Source: Nothopassalora personata (taxonomy: Eukaryota > Ascomycota > Dothideomycetes > Mycosphaerellales > Mycosphaerellaceae). From it: a stretch of 64,000 bases of DNA. Below the pieces are notes generated by a model that made no database searches, was not told where the DNA came from, and saw only the letters and a list, made by a program, of their open reading frames with translations. The stretch is taken from the NCBI GenBank assembly GCA_033816765.1, contig CM066287.1, forward strand, positions 2,728,001 to 2,792,000, given 5' to 3'. Shown here piece by piece: positions 41,801 through 52,618 of this stretch (positions are counted from its first letter, which is position 1; each line of letters starts with the position of its first letter). The translations under genes and the position numbers were made by a program.

Positions 41801-43303
41801 ATTAGTGCTTCGTGGAGACGTCAGACCGCCGCTACTGTTGACATGCTTTGCTATCGAGAGCTCTTCCTGATTGTCTCCGGTTGCAGCCTCATGGCGCTGA
41901 AACTCGGCAGCGGTCGACTGGCGTACCAGTGCATCCTGGCTGTTATCTATATCATGCTTTGACCGAGACGCGTGCCCGGGTAAGGTGTCTGCAGGTTGGT
42001 TCAAAAAGTGGTCCGTTATGATGCCATTGGTCGCCATGGGCCTGCGTTTTCGCGGAGTGTCTGGATCTGAAGGAGGATGCCTCGGCGCTTCAGTATCTAG
42101 AGCTCTCTCGCTGTTTGCAGGCGACCCAGGAAGGCTTTCAGGGATCTCGAAACCACGGTTTGCGGACGAAGATCTGGCAGGTGTTAATGAAATGCGACGA
42201 CCCTCCGCTGGCTCGCCTCTATTCGACGGTGACCGAGTTCGACCCTTCGACGAACGGGTGATAGAAGAATCACTAGCAGCAGTAGTGCGCGTGCCGTCAC
42301 GACCTTCTGATACACGCCTTTGAAACTGCTCCAGAATACTTAATCTCTTCTCTTCCTGCGAGACCGAGGCGCGTCGGCCACTTGAGGGAGCAGTTCTTTT
42401 GATTGCGATAGCCTTAGACGGGGACCCGGTCCGGGAATCTTCAGTAGACGGATGAGTGGAGAAGGTATCGAGTTGTCCTCGCGGTCGCAGCGACTCGTCA
42501 ACAGACTCATCCATAGTCAAGTCGACAACAGAGTTTAAAATCGCTTGGCTCGACCTTGAGTCGGAAAGTGGCTGCTTTTTGCTTCTCACAACTTCGTTAA
42601 GCTGGAATTTGGCGCGCTTCTGTGCGCTCGAAGGGTGTGCAGGCCATGCACCTTCATGAGTTGCGCTTGAGCCGTAGAGGGGTCGCCCTTCGAACTTCTG
42701 CTTTTTCCTCTCCGGCAAATGACTTCTCGATAGCGGATCGTCCTCCCGCAATCGCTTTCTTTCCAGCACGCTTCGATCTGAAGATGCACCCGTCCGGGCT
42801 GCCGTCACATACGGCTTACGATTGATGTTGTCGATGATCGAAGAAGGCCGAGAAGACTCTTCTGGTTCGGTAAAATCGATGACCGTTCTTGCTTTGCCAT
42901 TTTCGATGGTGTGCTTATGCGATCGAGCCCGATCTTGTGAGCCAGTAGAGCGGGGAGGAGAGTTCTGGGTATCCGATCTGCCAGATTCCGAATTGAGTGA
43001 CAACTGGACACTTGATGCAAGATCAGACCTGTTACTTTTAGCTGTACGAGGCTCCAGGTGTGATGGCCGAGTCTGTGGCGATTCCGGGTGGGAAGCGAGA
43101 TCTCTGGAGACCAGGAAGCTTGGACGAGATTGCTGTGAATCTGTGTCTCTCGGGCGCCTGCTAGATATGCCAGTGCCAGCGGCTTTCGAAAGGGCCCTGG
43201 TTGGCAGGGTGGGTGCCACATATCTCGTGGCGTTGTGCGTGGACACTTCATCATCGGACAGACTCAAGTCAATGATTTCGTTTTGGCGCCCGACGCCCGC
43301 CAT
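38870..43303 (-). CDS. kmt6: H3K27 methyltransferase, E(z)/KMT6 (PRC2 catalytic subunit)
   Basis: Trimethylates histone H3 lysine 27 as the catalytic subunit of PRC2, silencing facultative heterochromatin in the nucleus. The protein has 1,477 residues. A long Ser/Arg-rich disordered N-terminal half is followed by a helical region, then the Cys-rich pre-SET/CXC domain from about residue 1068 (YGCYHPKESC...CSCYENQIPCEKTCAC) and the SET domain at roughly 1170-1290. SET motifs are GLGLYACEPI, FVGEYRGEII, RFINHAPG, HRIALYGNRPI and EELFFDYG. The C-terminal tail is acidic. The usual NHS of the SET knot reads NHA (residues 1254-1256), and four extra residues sit between it and the following Asn. The CXC plus SET order separates it from Set1, Set2 and Clr4-type enzymes. 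Confidence 0.9.
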   Translation of the reverse strand: MAGVGRQNEIIDLSLSDDEVSTHNATRYVAPTLPTRALSKAAGTGISSRRPRDTDSQQSRPSFLVSRDLASHPESPQTRPSHLEPRTAKSNRSDLASSVQLSLNSESGRSDTQNSPPRSTGSQDRARSHKHTIENGKARTVIDFTEPEESSRPSSIIDNINRKPYVTAARTGASSDRSVLERKRLREDDPLSRSHLPERKKQKFEGRPLYGSSATHEGAWPAHPSSAQKRAKFQLNEVVRSKKQPLSDSRSSQAILNSVVDLTMDESVDESLRPRGQLDTFSTHPSTEDSRTGSPSKAIAIKRTAPSSGRRASVSQEEKRLSILEQFQRRVSEGRDGTRTTAASDSSITRSSKGRTRSPSNRGEPAEGRRISLTPARSSSANRGFEIPESLPGSPANSERALDTEAPRHPPSDPDTPRKRRPMATNGIITDHFLNQPADTLPGHASRSKHDIDNSQDALVRQSTAAEFQRHEAATGDNQEELSIAKHVNSSGGLTSPRSTNGTTSPARKPTSSNGIGAIAKSPARKPTPAYPLSPSETTSEENSLSRERTPKQPEVETALRQVTTISTVTMTNLQQSPQWIRAQKTTPLSSSVSGANDPDRSSFGKGREPTAVNLKAPTQRQARQTDGKAVIDKRSDLVHQETGQPKTHVMRHSATDVSSAVRREQLMALGGHAVGSGKVPALPNQSPSTRVEQVVGYYIGEMQQDNEHWARTTLRRARLSAETRPPLDEEKPTDVFSKMQPMTLVNVTKAPTSKKLDGTYAKFSVEVGKVQTKWALHYKPISTSAQDVPSYSHYVSIKNNLLAHNDPTLQHWPYFGDGFAMENASSLEAQYSLDIVGREKKLLDLARADTSAPYAEDMLEELGCTWSEILYFLLHQNPLPNLERHSPANQALERRNEFCESAFRTSPRWSALVSSLPEPEQENIEKAALLCDHFQKLLKMSLWHVVRRSAFTNALLEKQHQPPEMAKLTCRVCMRFDCPYHGEIKDTDVSPSNGDEASTNGSEEGNAVETDIVHPPDINKRTRVTFPPSLETQDAPGSGKDRRSVAYWQTGPNASLKFRPDVRGPFYGCYHPKESCTTAKCSCYENQIPCEKTCACSPGCLRKFQGCNCASEKSKSGHRLVCFESDACACFQHGRECDPDLCGECGVCDVVDPVYRHNDHVLVGRCRNANMQRGVAKHTILGDSGVHGLGLYACEPIQQHEFVGEYRGEIIQKDEADRRGAVYEHQKLSYLFSLNNTQEIDSTYFGTRTRFINHAPGTKANIYPRIIMVNAVHRIALYGNRPIAAGEELFFDYGPQFPQDQLGGKTSRKQSQQSKAAPHVRNAGLVFDFPDVEQEEDEMGNVRARPASKIKRLLGRPAGGKLNPKQQLGPRGDARPGAGRVQKVLPPEDFEIPKEDMAFSGRRQAGRDVDEPELDGYPQDPMLHDVKDNDPDEPEDDEFQLPSEGSFEEEAEDEESGSNEEEIEVRGRGRLRLPRS

Positions 43304-44058
43304 CGACGTGATATTGTCGGCGCAAAAGATAAGCGTGTCAATGCCGGGGCCGCGAGGTCGTGTTTATATCGCCCAAATCGGGTCCTTGAAAGGTGGACGC
43401 GGAAACGCCCATCTGTTCTGTTGATGTCGCTGACGGGTGAGTTGTGTAGAATGCCTGTGAGAGTAACGTATGACACGCGCTGCTGCATGAAGGATCAGTC
43501 AAAGCTCGTGCTACGCACATAACAGTGAGACGTACGAAGCAGCTCGTCTGCTGGCAACGTCCGAAATAAGTACGCGCCACATGCGCGCGTTATTGATAGA
43601 CAATGGTGGTAGTTGCCGTTCAGATTGTCGCGGAAGTCGCGTGTGACTCCGGCGCCCTTCGGAACGCTTGCTGTTCGGACTGTATACCTCTTTCTCCGCA
43701 AACAAAATAAAGAAAGCGAGGTCTGCGACAGTGTAGGTGGAGGTGAAGTTGGTGGATAATAAACTCAACTGTACAACGAATGAAACGCAAGGATGCGGAG
43801 TCCGTGCCGTGCCTCTCCATCTGGCGCGCAGTCCCACCAAAGCCCACTGTTGTCCGGGTGACTCAAATAAAGACTTGATGAGCACTACCTAAGTTGAGTC
43901 AAAGTGCAGTGTCATATGGTAAAGACTTCTACATTGGGAATGCACCACGACTTCCGGCACATTGATGAACATGCTGACAAAAGTGACAGGAATCATCGAG
44001 GCATGTTGGATTACTGTCTCGAACTCACAAAATACGACGACGCCATGACAATGCCTAG
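43304..44058. other. Intergenic region between KMT6 and the cytochrome b5-domain gene
   Basis: Upstream region of KMT6 and downstream region of the next minus-strand gene. Short frames on both strands show no domain. No repeat seen. Confidence 0.5.
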
Positions 44059-45000
44059 CTAGTCCATATCTTCTAGCGACGACTTGCCATAATTTTCAGG
44101 TACGAGAACTCCCACCAAACATGTGCTCAGCATGTTCTCCCAGTTCACCCAAGGATGCACGTCCATGAAGAGCTTAGTACCATCACGGCCAGCAGCCTTC
44201 ATGAGCTCCGCTTCACCACCTGGGTGGAATGGAAGGTAAGGCGTGATGTTGTATACCTTCCCCTGCCAGCTGCTCCACGCCGGCTTGCCTTTCCTCCCCG
44301 TCATCGCTTTCAATTGACTGGGTGTGACTCGCTGAAAGCTGCTGACACCGCTAATATTGCCGCTTTTCGTCAACGTTGCCCAGTCCATTGGTGAGTGGCC
44401 GGGCGAAAGAAGTACTTTGCCACGTGGGTTTGGTGTCTTCACTGCCCCGTTTGGCGAAAGGCCACTGCTCACACGCTGCTGGCTGCCAACGGGAGGGCCG
44501 CGATTTGGCAAAGGCCCCGTAGTCGGCACACGGAGCGCCGCTGCTGCTGGGCTTGCCCTTTCAACAGGGACAGGTCGTGCTGGGGGAGCCATGAGACCGA
44601 GACTGCTTTTCATGGGTGGCTTGGGTGGCGGAGGCATAGCTGATGCGCGCTGAGCACTATTTGCTGCGGGAAATGATGGTATTGGTGGCTCAGCGTTGGC
44701 TTCTGGCTCGTCGTCATGATTGTTGCCACTGAGGGTGAACGTAGGGACTTCTAGGTCAGCCTTTGATGGCTCGGCTTTCGGTGTTGTCTCCTCATCGATA
44801 TCCTGATGTGGCGTGCCTTGCTCGTAATCCTTTGGCGCATTTGCGCCGTCGGCATGTTGCTTGCTAGTGTCTTGCGCATTGTTGTCTTTCTGTCGATCAG
44901 TGGCGAGCCAGCCAGTTATGCAGTTTCGTAACATCTTCGAGTTATAGTAAAGGAGATATAGGATGCCCAAGAGCACAGCTCCGATTGTCAAAAGACCCAT
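44059..45000 (-). CDS. Membrane-anchored cytochrome b5-like heme protein
   Basis: Electron-carrier type protein of 313 residues. An N-terminal membrane anchor (LLTIGAVLLGILYLLYY) is followed by a Pro/Ala-rich, partly charged linker of about 190 residues and a C-terminal cytochrome b5-like heme domain. The domain has YNITPYLPFHPGGEAELMKA, where HPGG supplies one axial histidine. The second axial position is probably the His in FMDVHPWVNWENM. The spacing and the HPWVN form resemble the Ncb5or-type b5 fold rather than soluble cytochrome b5. There is no reductase domain, so it must pair with a separate reductase. It is divergent from the small mitochondrial gene at 45299. Confidence 0.85.
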   Translation of the reverse strand: MGLLTIGAVLLGILYLLYYNSKMLRNCITGWLATDRQKDNNAQDTSKQHADGANAPKDYEQGTPHQDIDEETTPKAEPSKADLEVPTFTLSGNNHDDEPEANAEPPIPSFPAANSAQRASAMPPPPKPPMKSSLGLMAPPARPVPVERASPAAAALRVPTTGPLPNRGPPVGSQQRVSSGLSPNGAVKTPNPRGKVLLSPGHSPMDWATLTKSGNISGVSSFQRVTPSQLKAMTGRKGKPAWSSWQGKVYNITPYLPFHPGGEAELMKAAGRDGTKLFMDVHPWVNWENMLSTCLVGVLVPENYGKSSLEDMD

Positions 45001-45298
45001 GCTTTGGTTCTAGAGAATATCATCTGCGTCCGGATTTCTCAGTAGGCGCCGGCGACTACGGCGGAGGGTGGCGATATCGAGTGGCCGTAAAGGGTTCATC
45101 TTCTGCACACTTCAGCTGCACATTTCTGGATGCTAAATGCCTTCTAGGTGAGCGCCAGTCCCGTAGGTGGCTGGCTGTGCATGTGATGTGAAGGAAGTCG
45201 GTTGATAGCAGTCACTGTTCCGGGTCTCATAGTGTCGGCCGAACTTGCCCGCAGCGTCACATTCGTGCCACATTTTATACGTCTACAATCCAACCAAG

Positions 45299-45739
45299 AT
45301 GATGCCGAGAGCAATCCTCCTGCGCGCTTTGCGCCAGAATACAACTGCAAGACGCACAATACAAACACCCACATGCCCCAAACGAATTGCTCCACCAACG
45401 ACCCGCAGCGCGTCCCACGTTCCATTCCAAACCGTCAGATGGCTGTCCTCAAAGTCTGTCGCAGATGAAAAGATCGAGGAAATCACAGAACTTTACGCTA
45501 CCGCTCAAGATGAATTCGAAATCGCCTACGAAGGGACCGAGATGGTCTCTGTCTATGCCGAGGATGACCGGAAAGCTGCGAGAGAGGAGTTGACGAGAGT
45601 GCAAGCAGCATACAAGGCAGTCGTCGAAGGTGGCGACCAGGAGCTGGCTGAGGAAGTTCAGAGACGCATAGGCCAACGCATACGAGAACTCGAACAGGGC
45701 GTTGCCGCGATGGAGGAGCGGGCCTTGAATCAAGATTGA
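45299..45739 (+). CDS. Small protein with a mitochondrial-type leader and a helical C-terminal half
   Basis: About 146 residues. The N-terminus (MMPRAILLRALRQNTTARRT) is rich in Arg and free of acidic residues, as in a mitochondrial presequence; a second basic stretch ends near VRWLSSKSVADE. The rest is highly charged and predicted helical (EELTRVQAAYKAVVEG, AEEVQRRIGQRIRELEQG). I do not recognise a named family. Tandem ATGs at 45299 and 45302 are both usable. Codon use matches neighbouring genes, and the frame is intact, so I treat it as real. Confidence 0.6.
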   Translation: MMPRAILLRALRQNTTARRTIQTPTCPKRIAPPTTRSASHVPFQTVRWLSSKSVADEKIEEITELYATAQDEFEIAYEGTEMVSVYAEDDRKAAREELTRVQAAYKAVVEGGDQELAEEVQRRIGQRIRELEQGVAAMEERALNQD

Positions 45740-46135
45740 ATCAAGCACTTGAACATTCAGGAAGAGACCCAGAAGTACGAGAAGATGCGGGCGAAAATCG
45801 ATATGAGTATACTTGGGCGGACTACAGGCTTGCATGAGCATCAGCATCAGCATCTACGGCAGCCAGCCTTGATGACAACGATACACACTTGTTTGGCGTT
45901 TCTGTCAAGCCACAACGCGAGTGGCAAGGCGTCTGTCATAATAAAGATCCGATTTGCGGTCAGATCGCAAATATTGCCCATTGCCGGGGACGGAAGCACA
46001 TTTCTCATGGGTAGAAGACCGACTGTTGTACAATGCTCTGAAGTGTACAGAGGGACTGGTGGGATCGGATTACGCTTACTAAGGATTCACTCCATATGCG
46101 AATATGCACATCATCAAACCAATACCAGGTCATGC

Positions 46136-48332
46136 TCATCGAAAGCTGTTGTCCTTATGCCTGAAACCAGTCTTCTCGTCTAAGCTCTCAGAGCCGTGCT
46201 CGCCAATGCTACCACTCCGCACAACCTCTTCCAGTCCGATCTCGCGGTTGATTTCTTGCATACGCTCGTGATCGGCAGCAGCAAAGCCCACGGATCCGAA
46301 GAGGACATCCATCTCCTCTAGGGACAGGCCCTTGGTCTCTGGAAAGGCGAACCAGATGAACGCCGCACCGAGGAAGGTCAAGATGCCAAAGAAGAGATAT
46401 GTCCCGTACGTCATGCCGGTCAACATATCAGGCGTGACCTGTCCAACGATGAAATTATTCATCCAGTTCGATGAGGCTCCAAGGGCAATGCCATAGGGTC
46501 GTTGAGAGATTGGCCAGATCTCACTTATCACAATCTTTTCGACGTGTTAGTGTATCCCTACGCAAGTCATTTGGGAGTGCTAGTCATCCATAGTGTCATC
46601 ATGAGACATGCGTGTCTCACGAAGCGTGAGGTATGCCTTACAAACTTACCCACGCGCAAGGGCCCCAAGAGTATCCGAAGAACACCACGAAGAGCCAAAC
46701 CATCGCCACCGCGGCCCAGCCTGCTGCTGAGTGAGACTCCCAGGAGCTTTGGTTCTTGGCGACAATGACTGCGATGATGATCTACCCAGAGAGAACAATG
46801 TTAGCTATACTGGAGGAGCGCAGGCACATCTCAATTAGCGGATGCCTTCGACTTTACACTTACGTGACAGGTGGCCATGCCGATGGCTCCAGTTACGAGG
46901 ATAGGTTTACGGCCTAGCTTGTCAACGTATGCTACAGCTGGAAAGGTGGCCAGCCACATTGCGATACCAACCACGCCTGTTGCGAGAAGCGAGGTAGTGT
47001 TACTGGACAAACCCAGCCCAGCGAAAATCTTTCGATACGCGAGTCAGCGCACAGGTCAACCTGGAAACAGAAAGTCACATCGCTATAGGCATCTTTGTTA
47101 TACTGACCTGAGGAGCATAGTAGAGGATGGCGTTGATACCTGGCATCTAGCGTTAGTCTGCTAGTACAACCTCTTGGAAGTCAGACCAGACTCACCAGTC
47201 CACTGCTGGAAGAACATGGTAACGGTTGCAAGCACAACACGACGGAACATCGGCACCGTCTTGAACAGAGATCCAATGGCGATAAGTTGCAGCTTGATCG
47301 TGTTCCAGGCAGATCCGTCCGCCAGGCTGGGAAAGCGCTCTGCAATCGACCGCTTCTCAAAGAGCGACTGAGCCTTGATCTCAATATACTCCAGCTCGAT
47401 CAATTCATGGTCTTGTGGGAGCCCTCGGAGACTTGCAAGCGTCTTCCTGGCTTCTGCTTCCCGGCCGTGGTGCTCAAGCCATCTTGGAGAGAAAGGCATG
47501 GATATCATACCCACACCGAGGAGGACCGCTGGGACAAGTTGCAGAGCCAGGGGGACGAGCCACGCCGCATCGTGCTGGCCTTCTCCGGTACCGCCGATGT
47601 AGTTGGCCCCGTAGTCGATCCAGAAACTAACCATTATACCAGTCGTGATTGCGAGCTGCTGAAGGCCAACGAGGGCGCCACGCACTATGGTTTTGTTAGC
47701 AATGGATCCACTTTATCGCCAAGGATATCAAGTACCTTCTGGAGGAGCAACTTCTGCGTTGTACATCGGCACAATCATCGAAAGCGAGCCGACACCCATA
47801 CCTGTGACGAAACGTCCGCCGAGGATAGCGCTTGCTCCAACGCCTGTCACTGCAGTGCACTGGACAACGACTCCGATGATGAAAATGGCCGTGTTGATGA
47901 GGATGGCATACTTGCGAGACAAGATCTCAGCAAGCAATCCGGAGTACAAACAACCGACCCAGGCTCCAAGTTCGAGAATAGCAGTAAGCCAGCCTTTCCT
48001 CGTTTGGTCCTCTGTCCACACTCCCATGTCTGTGCCGATGTCAGCCTCTGGCAGTCTCGTATCGACCATCACACACACGGTTGTTGAAGGAGGTCATAGT
48101 GAGGACACCACTGAACACGCCTTGATTGTAGCCTGGATATGGTCAGCAGAGCATACAGCGTCTGTGAAGACATTACCAGACCATAGAGAAGACCTCCAAG
48201 ACAAGCAAAGCACGCGATGCCGAAGACTCTGGCATTCTTTACGAGCGCTGCTGGCCCAGAAGAGCCTTGTAGCGCCTGTCTCCTTTGCAAAGCCGCTTGG
48301 TCGAACTGCGAGCCACCGCCGACTGGAGCCAT
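46136..48332 (-). CDS. MFS sugar transporter (SP family), several introns
   Basis: Twelve-helix proton/sugar symporter of the plasma membrane. Exon pieces in order include the N-terminal tail and TM1 (FGIACFACLGGLLYG), then GVWTEDQTRKGWLTAILELGAW, SRKYAILINTAIFIIGVVVQ and GRFVTGMGVGSLSMIVPMYNAE. These are followed by VRGALVGLQQLAITTGIMVSFW, FSPRWLEHHGREAEARKTL, MFFQQWTG, DKLGRKPILV, SEIWPISQRPYGIALGASSN and the terminal PETKGLSLEEMD. The (R/K)XGRR-type and PESPR/PETKG-type sugar-porter motifs are present in modified form. I count at least six introns; the last, 115 nt at 46535-46649, is supported by restoring CAWIVISEIWP. The substrate cannot be assigned. It lies next to a beta-xylosidase gene, which would suit pentose uptake. 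Confidence 0.82.
46603..46630. other. Two overlapping hairpins inside an intron of the sugar transporter
   Basis: GAGACATGCGTGTCTC (46603-46618, 6-bp stem) is followed, sharing three bases, by CTCACGAAGCGTGAG (46616-46630, 6-bp stem, 3-base loop). Both are perfect stems in the middle of the 115-nt intron. Confidence 0.5.
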
Positions 48333-49556
48333 GATGATGAACTCTTACGCTCGCAGTGATAGATGATTATGGATAAGCAAAGGTGTTGGTGAGATGGAGA
48401 ATGAAGATGTTGGAAGACAAGGTTACCGCCCTTGGCGGGTCTTCGCTTCTACTCAAAGCCCTTGTCGACTACACATGTAGCAGGGCTCTCGACTGCAGGA
48501 TTTATCCACGTGCGAAGCCATGCGACCATCACGGTGTGAGCTGACGAAAGCGTAGCACCAACGGCCATCTGGAACACAGTACCAACAAACGCTCTCGGCT
48601 AAAGCTAAGAGCCTTTCCTACGCGAAGGAAGACGCTATGCTGCTGACTTATCGTCTTGAGGTAGCATGAAATGCAGCAGCATCGATATAACCTTCGAACA
48701 GCACAAGGGCTAGACAAGGTCAGGGCAAAGGTAGAGGCCACGGCTTGTGGTTGGAGCAAAGTGGTATCGAAGCCAGCGCGAGAATGCGGATGGACAGTCC
48801 CCCAACATACAGAATCAGGGCAAAATGGAGTCGTTCCTCTGTACATGCAGCTCGGGAGCTGGATCGGAAGCATTGAGCCTGTAGTGCAGTCTGCACCACC
48901 AGTCCGGTACGGCCCAGGTTCTCCACATTGCTCCCCACAAACTCCACGCTACATTCAGGCTGAATGCGACTACGGCTCTCGGATGCAATACCGACGATCA
49001 TTTAACGAACGGCGGTATAACATCATGTTCGAAACTTGTGAGACGATGTTTCGCAATAGTCAGAGAGTGTGCGTACCTCATACATCGCCGCTAACACGAG
49101 TTGAGCAGCTCATGCTTCGTTATCGTGGCTGATACAGACCAGGAAGGTAGTAGGTGAGCGTGGCGAGTCGAAGCCGCAGGCTCTTCTTGAGCTCACTCCT
49201 TATTACCTATACCGACGTTGTCTTCAGGTATTTCAACAGCACAGACGGCACTTTAAGATATCACATGTCGCTGCCAGATCTGCTGGAGATGTGCTAGGGA
49301 GAATTCCGGCTGAATTGCCGATCTAGAGAGGAGCAAGCCAATTGCTTCTACTGACCTCCTCTCCAGCATCAAGCCATTCTTTGTCCCGAAGGACCCACTT
49401 AGAGGCATTGCTTGAGTGGTGGAAGGTTCAGCGAGAAGGTATCGACGTAACCTTGAAGAGGATATATGAAGTGTTCCTATTCAGAACAGTAGGTCGTCAG
49501 TACAGTAGGTCGACTCTGCCATCAAGCAGCTTTCGGTCTACTCTCGTTCGGTCATC
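48333..49556. other. Intergenic region between the sugar transporter and the beta-xylosidase
   Basis: Shared upstream region of two divergent genes, both plausibly sugar-responsive. I see no reliable gene; frames of 114 to 153 codons around 48529-49132 have no recognisable domain. A search for XlnR- or CreA-type sites would be reasonable, but I do not call individual sites. Confidence 0.5.
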
Positions 49557-52108
49557 ATGGGGGCCTTCTTCATTACTTCTGCCGTAGCATTGGCATCCTC
49601 AGCTGTTGCGCAACTAGCAGGTCGAGGTTTTCCTGATTGTGAGAATGGACCGTTGAAGAACAACACCGTCTGCGACACTACATCCGATCCATTGACCAGA
49701 GCCACCGCTTTGATCAACGCCTTCACACTGCAAGAGAAGCTCAATAATACCGTAACTCAAGACTAGGCACCTTAATGCATGTTAGACATCGGCTGACCAG
49801 GTATCTTTTGCTCCAAGGGCTCGACATCCCCTGGAGTTCCTCGACTTGGGCTGCCAGCCTACACCTGGTGGCAAGAAGCGCTTCATGGCGTTGCAGATTC
49901 GCCCGGTGTGAATTTCTCAGACTCTGGACCCTTCCGCTACGCAACCTCCTTCCCACAGCCCATCTTGATGGGGGCTGCATTCGACGACGACTTGATCCGC
50001 GATGTCGCAACAGTCATCTCTACTGAGGCACGAGCTTTCAACAACGACGATCGGGCCGGGTTGGACTTTTGGACACCTAACGTAAGCAAGCTCCCTATCT
50101 TGAACTCCAGTCGAGCTAACGTTGTCACCCCAGATCAACCCTTTCAAGGACAGTCGATGGGGACGTGGTCAGGAAACGCCTGGAGAAGATCCATATCATC
50201 TTTCCAGCTACGTTGCTGCTCTGATTGAAGGCTTACAAGGCAATCGAGACGACAAGTACAAGAGAGTGGTCGCTACCTGCAAGCATTTCGTGGCTTACGA
50301 CATGGAGAACTGGAACGGCAACTATCGTTACCAGTTCGACGCACAGGTCAACCAACAAGACCTGGTGGAATACTATATGCCAGCGTTCCAGACCTGCGCC
50401 AGAGACTCGAACGTGGGCGCTTTCATGTGCAGCTACAACGCTCTGAACGGTGTGCCGACATGTGCAGACCCGTGGCTGCTCCAGACCGTCCTACGGGAGC
50501 ACTGGAACTGGACGTCGGAGCAGCAGTGGATTACATCGGATTGTGACTCCATCCAGAATGTCTACCTTCCTCACGAGTATAGCTCGACTCGGGAAGAAGC
50601 TGTTGCTTTGTCGATTAAGGCTGGAACAGATATCGATTGCGGAACGTACTACCAGGAATTCCTCCCTGGAGCGTATGAGCAGGGCTTGATCAATGTCACA
50701 GACCTGGACACTGCTTTGATACGTCAATATTCGTCCCTCGTTCGTCTTGGCTACTTCGATGGCGACGCAGTTCCGTACCGAAACTTGACCTGGGACGACG
50801 TTTCGACGCCACACGCGCAGCTGCTAGCTCGCAAAGCTGCGGTAGAGGGCATCACGCTGTTGAAAAATGATGGTCTGTTACCACTCAACATCAACAACAC
50901 TACTAGCATCGCCTTGATCGGCCCTTGGGCCAATGCCACCGAACAGATGCTCGGTAACTACGACGGCGTTCCTCCCTATTTCCACTCACCTCTCTATGCT
51001 GCTCAGCAGACTGGAGCGACTGTCAACAGCGCACCCGGCAGCCCGCTCGATCCAACGACAAACTCATGGCTCAACGTCTGGGCCGCTGCGGACAAGTCGG
51101 ACATCATTATCTACGTTGGTGGCATCGACAACTCCGTTGAGGCCGAAGAAATGGACCGTGTCACCATAGCCTGGTCCGCGCCTCAACTTGATATTATTGG
51201 ACAGCTTGGCACGTACGGCAAGCCTGTGATTGTGCTTCAGATGGGTGCGGGACAACTAGACGGTTCCCCACTAGTCAGCAACCCGAACATCTCAGCGCTA
51301 CTATGGGGCGGGTACCCTGGACAAGACGGTGGTGTTGCCCTGTTCGACATCATCCAGGGCAAAGAAGCACCAGCGGGACGTCTTCCTACAACCCAGTACC
51401 CGGCCAAGTACACCTCTCAAGTTCCAATGACCGACATGACACTTCGCCCGAACAGTAGCACCGGCTCGCCAGGAAGGACTTACATGTGGTACAACGAGAA
51501 ACCTATCTTTGAGTTCGGATAGCAAGTACACACCATCCTGGCATCAGACCCCTCTGCTAACATGACTTCACAGCGGCCTCCACTACACCAACTTCACCGC
51601 CAACATCGAGTCCTCTCCGCCAAGCACATACGGTTCCAACTCCACCGCAGTTACCTACGACATCTCAACCCTCACCAACAACTGCACAACCTCCTACAAA
51701 GACCTCTGCCCCTTCACAACTTTCCCCGTCTCCGTCACAAACATCGGCAAGACCAAATCCGACTACGTGACCCTAGGATTCCTAGCCGGTACTCACGGTC
51801 CCGCTCCACACCCAAACAAGCGGCTCGTATCCTACCGGCGCCTTCACAACATCACAGCTGGCGCATCCCAAACAGCGCAGCTCAACCTGACGCTAGGCAG
51901 CCTGGCGAGAGTTGATGAGATGGGGAATAAGGTGCTGTATCCAGGAGAGTATGCTCTGCTTATTGATACGCAGCCGCTCGCTATGGTGAACTTTACGTTG
52001 ACGGGCGAGGAAATGATGTTGGATGCGTGGCCACAGCCGCCCGCGAGGACGTCGCGGCCGAAGGATTATTTTGTGGGTGGGTATGGCAGTGAGCAGGTGC
52101 TGGGATAG
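49557..52108 (+). CDS. xlnD: Secreted GH3 beta-xylosidase
   Basis: Releases xylose from xylo-oligosaccharides outside the cell, completing xylan breakdown. Exons 49557-49751, 49818-50081, 50134-51521 and 51574-52108 total 2,382 nt and encode 793 residues, normal for the family. The signal peptide is MGAFFITSAVALASSAVAQ. The GH3 N-domain includes TSPGVPRLGLPAYTWWQEAL, INPFKDSRWGRGQETPGEDP and KHFVAYDMENW. The nucleophile Asp lies in WITSDCDSIQ (D289), which keeps the SDC form seen in fungal xylosidases. The C-terminal domain ends with a fibronectin-III-like module. The third intron must start with GC (GCAAGT) to restore FEFGYGLHYTNF. Alpha-arabinofuranosidase activity is a possible side function. 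Many NxT/S sites suggest glycosylation. Confidence 0.88.
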
Positions 52109-52618
52109 ATCGGTAGAGAACATCAGAATGAAGAGATAGATGGAGATACAAGTGGTGTACGAACCGTTCCTGTGTCCTAGCAGTCGTGTGAGCTTGTTGA
52201 ATCACCACTGGATCCGGCCTCATTATAACAGACTGTGGGTTTTGCCCAGTGAAGGTGCCTTCGTAGGCTGATGAGTGATCTGATCGATGATACCTGGCTT
52301 CCTTGCCATGTCTCGCATCATTCAAAGCATGCCTCGCGTCATTTACAACAATCTTTTACCGGAAACCTGAAGCATCCAGATAAGCACTTGTAGCGTGGTC
52401 GGTTCGGCCCTGATGGCCATATTTTCACATCTTATCAAGGTATATAGCACAATGCAGCTTGCTCCCTCCTTCGATGCTGTGCTTCCCTCGCCTTCAAGCG
52501 AAAACCCAAGATGACCATGCGGTCACACACCCAACGCCTCCGCTTGGTGTATCTCGAAATAGTATTACAGTCGCTGCCTTCTCGTTGCTCCGATGCGTGG
52601 CTACCCAAGCACGTCTCT
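52109..52618. other. Short convergent intergenic region
   Basis: 3' flanks of the plus-strand xylosidase and minus-strand RPB3. No gene or repeat seen. Confidence 0.5.
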
